Below the pieces are notes generated by a model. That model searched no databases. It was not told the DNA's origin and was given only the letters and a program-made list of their open reading frames with translations. A stretch of 64,000 nt of DNA, taken from G963665925 sp963665925 (GTDB lineage: Bacteria; Bacillota; Clostridia; Peptostreptococcales; Acidaminobacteraceae). Below are positions 39,303-47,090 of this stretch, piece by piece (position 1 is the stretch's first letter; every line of letters starts with the position of its first letter). A program made the position numbers and the translations under genes. Where the stretch lies: assembly GCA_963665925.1 (NCBI GenBank), contig OY762511.1, positions 2,232,001-2,296,000 on the forward strand. Reading direction: 5' to 3'.

Positions 39303-40529
39303 ATGAGAAAAAACACATTATCAAGATTCTTTCTTGGTTTCATATTGGGTGGAATGGCGGGCCTGGTTGCCTACGCGCTGGATGTTCCCTATGTTTTTCA
39401 GCATATTCTCAACAATATTGCTGGAACAGGGATTGCGGTGTTTAACGGGCTCATCGGAGTTATCATTTGGCCGCTGAGCGTTTTTGCCTTCATGGATGCC
39501 TTTCGAATTATGTGGAGTATGATCCGCGGGCATTATGGCGGAAGCGACTCGGTAAGGGTTTATATTGCCACAACGCTGATGGCTGTTGTGATTGCACTGC
39601 TCCTAGGGGATATGATTATCAATCGGATGTATGCCTTTATGGATTTCACATCATGGATTGATGCTAGGCAGGATGTCGTGGTACTGATGTCATTTGTCGA
39701 CAATCTTCCGGTATTGCCACAAATAGAATGGCTGTGCATAGCTTCAGCGGTTGCAGGGGTCATTTTTGCCGAATGGGACATTGCGCAGTACGGAATGAGA
39801 CTGAGAAAGCAGGATTTTTTCGAACAGCTCTATGAACGATTAATTGAACAGATCTATAAGCTGTATGGCGGACTTCCAATACTGATTTTTCTGGTGAGTT
39901 TTGCCATAACGGCTTATGCCGGGATATCGATATTTGTCTTTGTTTTCATATATGGACTCTTGGTGTTTGCCCTGATTTTTCTGCACGCACTCCTTGTCTA
40001 CAGTGGGATAATCGGTATTATGCTTCGTCTTTCACCGGTTCGTTTCTTTAAGAAATGTGCACCGCTTATCCGGGTTGCGGGCTGGACAATCAACAGCAAG
40101 GAAACAGAACCTATTACCATGCGTACTGCGACTGTAAAGCTTGGTGTACCGGAAGGCATTGCCAAAAATGTGGTGCAGGGAGGAACGACTCTCAATATGG
40201 ATGGTACGGCGATCATGCAGACGATTGCAGTTCTCATTACGGCTAAGGTATACGGCATTCCTTTCATTGCATCTGATTTTATGCCACTGGCCATCATGCT
40301 GGTTACCATTGCGGTTGTCACTACTGCTGGAACCTTGACTGGCATGTTTACCCTTGGAATTGCCTTCTATGCTTTTGGTATTCCTTTTGAGATGCTGGCA
40401 GTGATTATTTCAATCAGTCATGTTGTCAGTTCGGTGGTTACACCCGTAAATATACTGGGGGATTTGGTCGCAGCCATGAGTGTTGCTGATGAATATGGCA
40501 AGTTAGACCGTAAAATTTACAATAGTTAA
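39303..40529 (+). CDS. Dicarboxylate/amino acid:cation symporter (DAACS/SDF family)
   Basis: A 408-residue transporter with about eight membrane segments. The two family motifs are present in variant form: the helical hairpin region with VQGGTTLNMDGTAIMQ (NMDGT, binds Na+ and substrate) and the later hairpin with SSVVTPVNILGDLVAA. Substrates in the family are glutamate, aspartate, C4-dicarboxylates, serine or threonine. The adjacent GlnK/GlnL-type two-component genes suggest induction by an amino acid such as glutamine or glutamate. The operon ends in a strong terminator. Confidence 0.9.
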   Translation: MRKNTLSRFFLGFILGGMAGLVAYALDVPYVFQHILNNIAGTGIAVFNGLIGVIIWPLSVFAFMDAFRIMWSMIRGHYGGSDSVRVYIATTLMAVVIALLLGDMIINRMYAFMDFTSWIDARQDVVVLMSFVDNLPVLPQIEWLCIASAVAGVIFAEWDIAQYGMRLRKQDFFEQLYERLIEQIYKLYGGLPILIFLVSFAITAYAGISIFVFVFIYGLLVFALIFLHALLVYSGIIGIMLRLSPVRFFKKCAPLIRVAGWTINSKETEPITMRTATVKLGVPEGIAKNVVQGGTTLNMDGTAIMQTIAVLITAKVYGIPFIASDFMPLAIMLVTIAVVTTAGTLTGMFTLGIAFYAFGIPFEMLAVIISISHVVSSVVTPVNILGDLVAAMSVADEYGKLDRKIYNS

Positions 40530-40537
40530 AAATAGCC

Positions 40538-40588
40538 AAAAAGCGATTTTGCAAGAAGGAAATTCAAACTTGCAAAATCGCTTTTTTA
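40538..40588 (+). terminator. Intrinsic terminator of the symporter operon
   Basis: Perfect 18-bp stem, 40538-40555 with 40569-40586, ending in TTTTTT. The A run on the left makes it usable from the minus strand too. The rest of 40589-40759 shows nothing recognisable. Confidence 0.9.
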
Positions 40589-40759
40589 GGTTTATTGTTA
40601 AGAACAAGTAAAGAAAGTCCGTCTTTTAATGTGAAAAGGCATGAAGAAGTATGTATTTAACCTAAAATCAATGATTAAACAAGGTGCTTATGGGAATAAT
40701 ACTGTATATAGTTCGTGTTCTTATGCAGATTGTACTCACAAAAAAACATTTGAAAGTAC

Positions 40760-40788
40760 TTGTATTATGAATAAAAGTATCCTATAAT
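40760..40788 (+). promoter_or_regulatory. Promoter of the zinc-ribbon microprotein gene
   Basis: TTGTAT (40760-40765), 17-base spacer, TATAAT (40783-40788). Confidence 0.65.
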
Positions 40789-40838
40789 ATGCATATAGAA
40801 TAAATTGTATACGATTATTCAAAAATGGAGGTATGGCA

Positions 40839-40997
40839 ATGGACAAGAATGTACAAAACAACTACGTAAAAGTTGGCGTATGTAAGAGATGTGAAGAAGA
40901 GAAAAAAGTAAATCGTTTTGGTCTCTGCAAAAACTGTAACCAAGATGTTGACCGCGAATACACTATGCTGTATGGCTTCAAAACAATGGAATACTAA
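40839..40997 (+). CDS. 52-residue zinc-ribbon protein
   Basis: A short gene with a good promoter, GGAGG 7 bases before ATG 40839, and its own terminator. The product carries CKRC (residues 15-18) and CKNC (31-34) with a 12-residue spacing: a one-knuckle zinc ribbon, followed by a tail NQDVDREYTMLYGFKTMEY. Everything about the setting (promoter, ribosome site, terminator) says it is a real, probably well expressed gene. Such ribbons bind RNA, DNA or ribosomes, but no partner can be named. An in-frame ATG at 40833 is too close to the ribosome site. Confidence 0.75.
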   Translation: MDKNVQNNYVKVGVCKRCEEEKKVNRFGLCKNCNQDVDREYTMLYGFKTMEY

Positions 40998-41036
40998 TAA
41001 CCAAAGGATGAAAACCAATGGAAGGTCATCAAACGT

Positions 41037-41075
41037 AAACGACGTTGCCCAGTATGCAGGTAACGTCGTTTTATT
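41037..41075 (+). terminator. Intrinsic terminator of the zinc-ribbon gene
   Basis: AAACGACGTT (41037-41046) / AACGTCGTTT (41062-41071), then TATT. Confidence 0.8.
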
Positions 41076-41099
41076 GTGCGGAAAAAACAAAGAAATGCA

Positions 41100-41161
41100 C
41101 AAAGTAATGAGTAGAGCCTCAGCTTTGCTCGCAAAGAGCTGAGGCTCTACTCATTACTTTG
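41100..41161. repeat. Second long perfect inverted repeat (same class as 3371-3431)
   Basis: Arms 41100-41124 and 41137-41161 are perfect 25-bp reverse complements with a 12-base centre (TTGCTCGCAAAG). The arm sequence differs entirely from the one at 3371, yet the right arm runs into the same TATATGGCGCG...AGCGAC motif and small hairpin. Confidence 0.9.
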
Positions 41162-41208
41162 TATATGGCGCGTTTCAGCGACATGAGCAATCAAAGATTG
41201 CTCTGGTG
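41162..41208 (+). repeat. Member of the GGCGCG/AGCGAC hairpin repeat family
   Basis: TATATGGCGCGTTTCAGCGAC is followed by GAGCAATC (41185-41192) / GATTGCTC (41196-41203) with an AAA loop, the same stem as copy 1 at 3561-3592. The remaining part of this gap up to the epimerase (41209-41388) shows no feature I can name. Confidence 0.8.
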
Positions 41209-41404
41209 GTTTTAAAACTGCCCTCATATTTCAATAGACACATATGCCCTATAGGAAAAAACTCCAGGTTTTTTTTACCTTTGCTTGTAGTAATCAGGGA
41301 GTAAGATTATAATGTAATGTATGAAAAAACGATAATTGAAAGAAATTTATGACTATAACAGATTCGTAGTCATTGCTCATATAAAAGTAGGAGAGGACAG
41401 CGTT

Positions 41405-42415
41405 ATGAGAATTCATAAAGAAGGTACCGGAATCCATTTGGATGGATTTGAAGTAGAAAGAATTACAGTTGAGAATAGTCGCGGTCTGGAAATTCGTTTT
41501 TTGTCTGTGGGCTGTGTCATAGAAGCAATCATGGTTGCTGACAAAGAAGGCAATAGGGAAAACATCGTACTTCACTACGATCAGGTTAAAACATATCTGG
41601 AAAATCCAGATTATTTTGGCAGCATAGTTGGCAGAACCGCCGGTAGAATTTCTGAGGGTCGTTTTGTACTGGACGGTATTGCTTATGATCTTGAAAGAAA
41701 TGACCAGAATTATAACCTTCACGGTGAAAGCTCGGGTCTTCATATACGCAACTGGAAGCCGGAACTCATTGAGCAAGAAAACGCAGCAGGCGTTTCATTC
41801 TCACTTTCGAGTCCAGATGGTGCTGGCGGTTACCCGGGTAATGTGGATTTACAGGTGTCCTATCTTCTGGATGAAGAGAACACGCTTCATATGACCTATG
41901 AAGGCAAGACCGATAAGAAGACGGTTCTGAACATGACAAACCACTCTTACTTCAACCTAAGCGGGAACCTGAACAAGCAGGTATTTGACCATAGGCTCTG
42001 GATTGATGCCCAGCAGTTTGTTCCAATACAGGAAAATGGCTGTCCGGTTGGACTTCTTGCAGGTGTTGACGGCACCGCCTTCGATTTCAGAACTGAAAAG
42101 AGTGTTGGGCAGGATATTGGCGCGAACGAAACCCAGGTTCTTAGAGGCAGTGGCTTTGACCATCCCTTCTTACTTGAGAAGAAGGGGCCTTTCCAAATCA
42201 AAATGACGCATCCGGCTTCGGGTCGCTTTATGAAGGTCTGGACAGATCAGGATGCTGTGGTTCTTTATACTGCCAATCATTTAGACCATAAGGCAGTCTG
42301 TCTGGAAACACAGAACCTGCCGGACCACGTCAACAAGAGAGGCTTCCCATTTGAGCCAGTAACAGCAGAAGCACCTTACAAGGCACAGACAAGAATCACA
42401 TTTGGCACCCTATAA
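41405..42415 (+). CDS. galM: Aldose 1-epimerase (mutarotase)
   Basis: A 336-residue enzyme interconverting alpha and beta anomers of hexoses. Family motifs are seen: VGRTAGRIS (about 75-83), NLHGESSG with the first active-site His (near 103), NMTNHSYFNLSG with the second His (about 175), and the C-terminal PVTAEAPY/Glu region (LETQNLPDHVN). ATG 41405 has AGGAGAGG upstream; the longer frame start at 41336 has none. It is monocistronic, with a strong shared terminator. No galactose operon genes are near. Confidence 0.92.
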   Translation: MRIHKEGTGIHLDGFEVERITVENSRGLEIRFLSVGCVIEAIMVADKEGNRENIVLHYDQVKTYLENPDYFGSIVGRTAGRISEGRFVLDGIAYDLERNDQNYNLHGESSGLHIRNWKPELIEQENAAGVSFSLSSPDGAGGYPGNVDLQVSYLLDEENTLHMTYEGKTDKKTVLNMTNHSYFNLSGNLNKQVFDHRLWIDAQQFVPIQENGCPVGLLAGVDGTAFDFRTEKSVGQDIGANETQVLRGSGFDHPFLLEKKGPFQIKMTHPASGRFMKVWTDQDAVVLYTANHLDHKAVCLETQNLPDHVNKRGFPFEPVTAEAPYKAQTRITFGTL

Positions 42416-42462
42416 AGTGCTCGAATATGAACACAGCATATTATGTACGATGGCATAACATA

Positions 42463-42519
42463 AAAAAGGGGCATCCATGAAATGATTGTTTAACGAATCA
42501 TTCCAAGGATGCCCCTTAT
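42463..42519. terminator. Bidirectional terminator between galM and the H-NOX chemoreceptor gene
   Basis: Outer stem AAGGGGCATCC (42466-42476) / GGATGCCCCTT (42507-42517), inner AATGATT/AATCATT. Plus strand continues ATTGTTTG; A run on the left gives T tract for the minus strand. Confidence 0.85.
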
Positions 42520-42525
42520 TGTTTG

Positions 42526-44334
42526 TTATAGACGATACTTCTTGAGTTCGGTTCTCAGGTTAACAGAGAGCTTTTCAAGTTCAACGATATAATCTGCGAA
42601 ATCTTGAAGCTGATCTGTAAACTGCTGTACATTGGCGCTCATTTCCTGACTTGAAGCCGAGTTCTCTTCAGCAATGGCAGCAAGTGTGTGCATGTTTTCA
42701 AATACTTCACTGACCTTGTGGGTTTCAGACTGGAGCCGCGCGGAAAGTTCAACAATGCCATCTGCAACTTCAGAAATCTGATCGGTTGCAACACGGTTGT
42801 TTTCAGCAACGTTATGCAGCTTCTTGTTGCCTTCTTCTAGGGCAACGAACTGGTCTGCCACTTCAGTAACCATTCGGTTAACCTCTTCTGTAAAGAGGTT
42901 GAGATTTGAGTTGATTGTATTTACAGCGTCTTTTGAATCCTCAGCAAGCTTACGGACCTCTTCGGCAACAACAGCAAAGCCACGACCGTGCTCTCCGGCT
43001 CTGGCAGCTTCAATGGAAGCATTGAGCGCAAGCAGGTTTGTCTGTTCTGCAATAGACTCTACTGTAGAAACAATGGCGATGATATCCTGTACCTTTTCAG
43101 AAAGATCTTGACCCAGCTGGTTTACACCAGAGAATTTTTCTCGAATCTCATTGAGGTTGAGCGCAACATTTTGCAGCTCAAGGAACGATTTTTCAATATT
43201 ATCAACTGCAGACTCAAGATTGTCCTTGCGTTCGATTTCCTCAGTGGAGAGGGTGTTGAGCATTTCTATATTGCCGCTCAAAATATTTACAGAACGTTCA
43301 GTCTCGGTTGCCTGATGCGTTGCGCCTTCCGCAACTTCCTGAACATTTGTAGCGATGATTTCTGAGACTTCGGTCATTTTATCAGAAACATCCTTAAACT
43401 TATTGTTAAAGTTGTGGATGTCATCCACACCGCCCTTGAAGAGAATGAAGTCTTCGCGAAGCTTGTCTTTAACACCGCTGATGTTCTTGAAAATCTCTTC
43501 GTACATGTCTCCTGTTGACAGTCTTGTATCGCCATCGAACTTAAGCGCTTTCATCTCGTCGAGCTCTTCAACGGTTGCCAGGGTTGGCCTGATGACAATT
43601 CGAGAGGCCACAATGCCCATCAGAAGCGTGAGCGAACCTGTTATACCTGCAACCATCCAGTCACCAGATGCAAAGCCAGTTGCGACCAGTGCTGTAAGCG
43701 CAGGTGGTATGGCGATTTTTGCAGGAATATATCGGACAAATCCAAATGACAGCAACTTGCTCATTCGATATGTCTTATATACATGTGTACCTTTTTCAAC
43801 CTTGATTTTCATAACCATCTGGTGGCGGCCGTCGGAAAGCTTGGACTGCTCAAGAATTTCTACGTCCATTTTCTCATTGAAATATTCAGCCGCGCCTTCT
43901 AGAAGACCCAGCAGATAATCGAACATGCCGCGAGATGACTGGTATGTGATCTTGAATGTTGTATTATCAATTTCTTCAGGAATCAGTCTTGGTGGCTTGG
44001 CACCTTTGATCATACGCGTAAGCTGTGCATGGACCGTATCCATCATCATAAGGAATGCTTTAAGAGAAGACCTTTCAAAGAAAGACGGGAACCATTTGCT
44101 GAAGCTGTATATATTATTTCTACCTAGGGTTTTCCAAACCTCTGATGTAGAGATGCCAGCTTGTGATGCAACGTTGTCCATCAGACTAAAAATTCTTTTG
44201 TCTTCAATGTCATCGAGTGGAGAAATCATCTTATCAGCTGACCAACCGATAGAATCCATAGCTTGATATTTTATGGATTGTCCCCACACATTTTCTATGG
44301 TGTTCAGCCATACTGAAACAACGGAACCTTTCAT
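42526..44334 (-). CDS. Methyl-accepting chemotaxis protein with N-terminal H-NOX (heme NO/O2-binding) domain
   Basis: A 602-residue chemoreceptor. Residues 1-185 form an H-NOX domain with proximal His102, the Y131-x-S133-x-R135 motif that binds the heme propionates, Trp9, Asn74 and Tyr140. These sit at the same positions as in the O2-binding H-NOX of Thermoanaerobacter (Caldanaerobacter) tengcongensis. Two adjacent membrane helices (about 205-255) follow, then the signalling domain with EQTNLLALNASIEAARAGEH. Sensor and output are both cytoplasmic. It is predicted to steer movement in response to O2 (or NO), probably away. AAGGAGG precedes the ATG; a TATAAT lies at 44371-44376 on the minus strand. 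Confidence 0.94.
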   Translation of the reverse strand: MKGSVVSVWLNTIENVWGQSIKYQAMDSIGWSADKMISPLDDIEDKRIFSLMDNVASQAGISTSEVWKTLGRNNIYSFSKWFPSFFERSSLKAFLMMMDTVHAQLTRMIKGAKPPRLIPEEIDNTTFKITYQSSRGMFDYLLGLLEGAAEYFNEKMDVEILEQSKLSDGRHQMVMKIKVEKGTHVYKTYRMSKLLSFGFVRYIPAKIAIPPALTALVATGFASGDWMVAGITGSLTLLMGIVASRIVIRPTLATVEELDEMKALKFDGDTRLSTGDMYEEIFKNISGVKDKLREDFILFKGGVDDIHNFNNKFKDVSDKMTEVSEIIATNVQEVAEGATHQATETERSVNILSGNIEMLNTLSTEEIERKDNLESAVDNIEKSFLELQNVALNLNEIREKFSGVNQLGQDLSEKVQDIIAIVSTVESIAEQTNLLALNASIEAARAGEHGRGFAVVAEEVRKLAEDSKDAVNTINSNLNLFTEEVNRMVTEVADQFVALEEGNKKLHNVAENNRVATDQISEVADGIVELSARLQSETHKVSEVFENMHTLAAIAEENSASSQEMSANVQQFTDQLQDFADYIVELEKLSVNLRTELKKYRL

Positions 44335-44636
44335 GTAAACCTCCTTAGGAAAGTTGACTCTATTAGTGCAATTATAACAGATTTGTTGCGAAAAGGTGTA
44401 TATATTATTACTTTAAATTCGTCAAAAATCACAAAGAGCCGCAATATGACACTTCATAATTACCCATTTGCATGAAAAACTAGCGTAGCTTGAAAGAAAA
44501 ATGGCATTTTATTAGCTAAAAGTATTGAAAATATACGGATTGTGAAGTTTTTCATATCTTACAAGCCATGCAATATGCATCACATATATGTGCCAATGTT
44601 AAGCCGGGGCATGCGGGGATGAATAAGGGGTAAAAA
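44335..44636. other. Intergenic gap upstream of the H-NOX receptor gene
   Basis: About 300 bases between a minus-strand start and a minus-strand terminator. Apart from the receptor's ribosome site (44336-44347 region) and a minus-strand TATAAT at 44371-44376, I see no gene or structure. Confidence 0.5.
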
Positions 44637-44665
44637 AAGAAGCTGTTGCCAGGCAACAGCTTCTT
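44637..44665 (-). terminator. Terminator of the nitronate monooxygenase-like gene
   Basis: AAGAAGCTGTTGCC (44637-44650) pairs perfectly with GGCAACAGCTTCTT (44652-44665). The A run to the left is a T tract on the minus strand. Confidence 0.9.
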
Positions 44666-44708
44666 TCTGATATTGATTGTGTTCTTATTATACTCAAAAG
44701 TATTTGAG

Positions 44709-45788
44709 TTACTTATTTGCCATGTAAGCGTCGTATTCCTGACGAATACTTTCAATCACTTCATGCACTGTCGAGATTCCGGTGATTTTCGAAGCGTTTT
44801 GTCCAACGAAAACCAGACCATTTTCAACATCCCCTTCAACGGAGGCAACAAGGGCATCTGTAATGCAATAAGGTGTTGTCGCCGGATTACATCCCTTGAG
44901 ACAGTTGTAGCAACGTGTCACCTTGAGCGCGCCTTCCTTGGCCATCTCAGTGAATTTGTTGTGAATTGCACGACCTGGCATGCCAACTGGACTCACGATG
45001 ATTTCAATATCCTCTTCGCTTGCGTCAACATAGGCCTGCTTGAAGTTTTCATGTGCGTCACATTCTTCAGTCGCAACAAAACGAGTAGACATTTGAACGC
45101 CAGCAGCACCGGCTTCCAGCATTTCAGCCATGTCTTCACCGGAATATACGCCACCAGCGGCAATGACAGCAACTTTTCTTCCGTATTTTTCTTCATATGG
45201 CTTAAGGGCTTCAACAACCTCTGTGACGATGTCCTTCAGCTTTGGCCAAGTACCTTCTTTTAGCATTTCTGGTGAAAAACCAAGGTGTCCACCTGCAAGA
45301 GGACCTTCAACAATCACTGCATCGGGAAGGAAGTCATACTTTCTATCCCAGATTTTCGCGATTGTCGCTGCCGCCTTGCCTGAGGAAACAATCGGCGCAA
45401 TTTTTGTCGTAGAACCCTTAACGAGTTCAGGTAAAGACTTAGGCAGTCCTGCACCTGAAATGATGAGGTCGGCCTTTTCTTTAACAGCGGTCATGACCAG
45501 CTCTGTATAGTTTTTAGAAGCGGCAAGAAAGTTAACACCAATAATGCCATTTGGCGCAAGTTCCTTTGCTTTTCTAATTTCCTTAATAAGACCTTGTACA
45601 TTTGCTGCTGCATTGTCGATTCTGAAATTTTCTTCTTTGTAGCCTGGCTGCGCACCGGAAATGATGCCGATACCGCCTTCATTTGCAACGGCTGCTGCAA
45701 GTTTAGACATTGAAACGCCAATACCCATGCCGCCTTGAATTATGGGAAGCTTGACGTTCAAATCTCTTATTTTCAAAGTTGGAAACAT
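44709..45788 (-). CDS. Nitronate monooxygenase/FabK-like FMN-dependent oxidoreductase
   Basis: A 359-residue TIM-barrel flavoprotein. The N-terminal PIIQGGMGIGVS (residues 15-26), GVNFLAA (about 80), the long phosphate-binding loop AAGGVYSGEDMAEML (about 220) and GAAGVQMSTRFVATEE are typical of the 2-nitropropane dioxygenase/FabK fold. A Cys pair CYNCLKGCNP near the C terminus recalls Fe-S-like segments of some anaerobe members. It may be a nitronate monooxygenase, an enoyl-ACP reductase or another NAD(P)H oxidoreductase; no fatty-acid synthesis genes lie near, so FabK is not favoured. AGGAG precedes the ATG. Monocistronic. Confidence 0.87.
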   Translation of the reverse strand: MFPTLKIRDLNVKLPIIQGGMGIGVSMSKLAAAVANEGGIGIISGAQPGYKEENFRIDNAAANVQGLIKEIRKAKELAPNGIIGVNFLAASKNYTELVMTAVKEKADLIISGAGLPKSLPELVKGSTTKIAPIVSSGKAAATIAKIWDRKYDFLPDAVIVEGPLAGGHLGFSPEMLKEGTWPKLKDIVTEVVEALKPYEEKYGRKVAVIAAGGVYSGEDMAEMLEAGAAGVQMSTRFVATEECDAHENFKQAYVDASEEDIEIIVSPVGMPGRAIHNKFTEMAKEGALKVTRCYNCLKGCNPATTPYCITDALVASVEGDVENGLVFVGQNASKITGISTVHEVIESIRQEYDAYMANK

Positions 45789-45976
45789 CTTTCTTCACTC
45801 CTGACTGAGTTTGTTAAGAGACGCTATTGCAACGGTTATACGAATAAACCGCCAATTTCAAACAGTTAATCTCCAATTCATTGTATATCAAAATGGAAGG
45901 ACAAGTCAACACTAGATGTTAGCACCTGATACTAATGATTCGAAGGGGGTCACCAGGTTCAATCTCAAATCTCAAC

Positions 45977-46005
45977 TTGAATTTTTAAGGGACTATTGAT
46001 AGAAT
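45977..46005 (+). promoter_or_regulatory. Promoter of the pantothenate operon
   Basis: TTGAAT (45977-45982), 17-base spacer, TAGAAT (46000-46005). Predicted transcript start near 46012, giving a leader of about 185 bases. Confidence 0.65.
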
Positions 46006-46011
46006 GTCCAT

Positions 46012-46177
46012 GGATGGTATCCTTGGAACCATACCATGTGCAGATGATTTATTAAAAATCCCATATGCTTATTCCGAATTAATCGGAATGTATTCTGCTC
46101 GGAGCCTATGGACGGAGACAGACTATATGAATGAAGCAATCATTCTATTCGTACGCCTGCCCATAAAGCAGGTTTTT
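46012..46177 (+). promoter_or_regulatory. Structured leader with terminator just before the pantothenate operon
   Basis: Hairpins ATGGTAT/ATACCAT (46014-46037) and ATTCCG/CGGAAT (46071-46089), the latter inside a possible longer pairing GCAGA/TCTGC (46040-46044 with 46094-46098). An intrinsic terminator follows, CCTGC/GCAGG (46156-46172) plus TTTTT, ending only about ten bases before the ribosome site. A terminator within a leader implies attenuation. The pan RNA motif is known upstream of panBCD in Firmicutes, but I cannot confirm its consensus here by eye. The gap 45789-45976 holds nothing else I can name. Confidence 0.5.
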
Positions 46178-46199
46178 GTGATTTTTGGGAGGGATTATT

Positions 46200-47090
46200 T
46201 TGAAAATGGGCTTTGTTGGAGCGGGAAAGGTCGGAAAAGGATTCGGCGCTTACTTGAAGTCGAATGACATTACTTTATCCGGCTATTTCAGTCGTTCAGA
46301 AAAGTCAGCGAAGGAAGCTGCAAGCCTGACCGAGAGCGGGTATTACAGCGACATAATGAGTTTGGTCAGGTCATCTGACTGTATTTTCATCACGACACCC
46401 GATGCGGTGATCGAGACTCTTGCAGGTCAAATTGCATCTGATTCAGAAAATACCCAGGGACTTGAAGGCAATTTGCAAGGCAAAATTTTTGTGCATATGA
46501 GCGGGGCGCATTCGAGCGCACGACTTGAAGTACTTAAGGCACGCGGCGCAGATATCTGTTCTGTCCATCCCATACAATCGATTGCGGATGTCAGAACTGC
46601 GGTGGATCAGTTGAAAACCACTGTGTTTTCCGTAGAAGGAACACCGGGCGCTGTCAAAGCCATGAGTGAACTGCTTGAGAGCATGCACAATACTTACTTC
46701 ATTATCGAAGAAGAGCAGAAAACCCTGTATCATATGGCGGCCTGTACGGTTTCGAATTACTTGGTGACCCTGGTTGATTATGGTCTTGCCATGTATGAAG
46801 CCATTGGAATAGACAGACAGGTTGCATATCAGGCATTATATCCTCTGATACGTGGTACGGTGGAAAACTTAAAGCACATGGATACTAAGGAAGCCCTTAC
46901 GGGACCCATCTCTCGTGGCGATATTGACACGGTGAAGGCGCACCTCCAAGCTGTAGACAACCAGGATATTGAAGCTTTTTACCGCTATTTGGGTAAAGCA
47001 ACAGTAAGGATGGCGAGAAATAAGTCTGGAACAGATTTGGAGAGGTTAGGGAAACTGGAAGAGTTGTTAAATGATGAGGTGAAATCATGA
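46200..47090 (+). CDS. Rossmann/DUF2520 reductase, probable ketopantoate reductase of the pan operon
   Basis: A 296-residue NAD(P)-binding protein. GAGKVGKGFGAYL (residues 6-18) is the dinucleotide-binding loop, ITTPD and MSGAHSS lie in the Rossmann domain, and the helical DUF2520 domain covers about 165-290. It overlaps panB (ATGA) and leads panB-panC-panD, while panE is absent here. Proteins of this type include PanG, an alternative ketopantoate reductase described in Francisella. It therefore probably reduces ketopantoate to pantoate. Start TTG 46200 has GGAGGG 6 bases upstream; ATG 46206 is possible. Confidence 0.8.
   Translation: MKMGFVGAGKVGKGFGAYLKSNDITLSGYFSRSEKSAKEAASLTESGYYSDIMSLVRSSDCIFITTPDAVIETLAGQIASDSENTQGLEGNLQGKIFVHMSGAHSSARLEVLKARGADICSVHPIQSIADVRTAVDQLKTTVFSVEGTPGAVKAMSELLESMHNTYFIIEEEQKTLYHMAACTVSNYLVTLVDYGLAMYEAIGIDRQVAYQALYPLIRGTVENLKHMDTKEALTGPISRGDIDTVKAHLQAVDNQDIEAFYRYLGKATVRMARNKSGTDLERLGKLEELLNDEVKS

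Noticed and set aside
46004..46267. 87-codon frame in the leader of the pan operon
   Set aside because: It crosses the leader hairpins and terminator, lacks a ribosome site and overlaps the DUF2520 gene in another frame.
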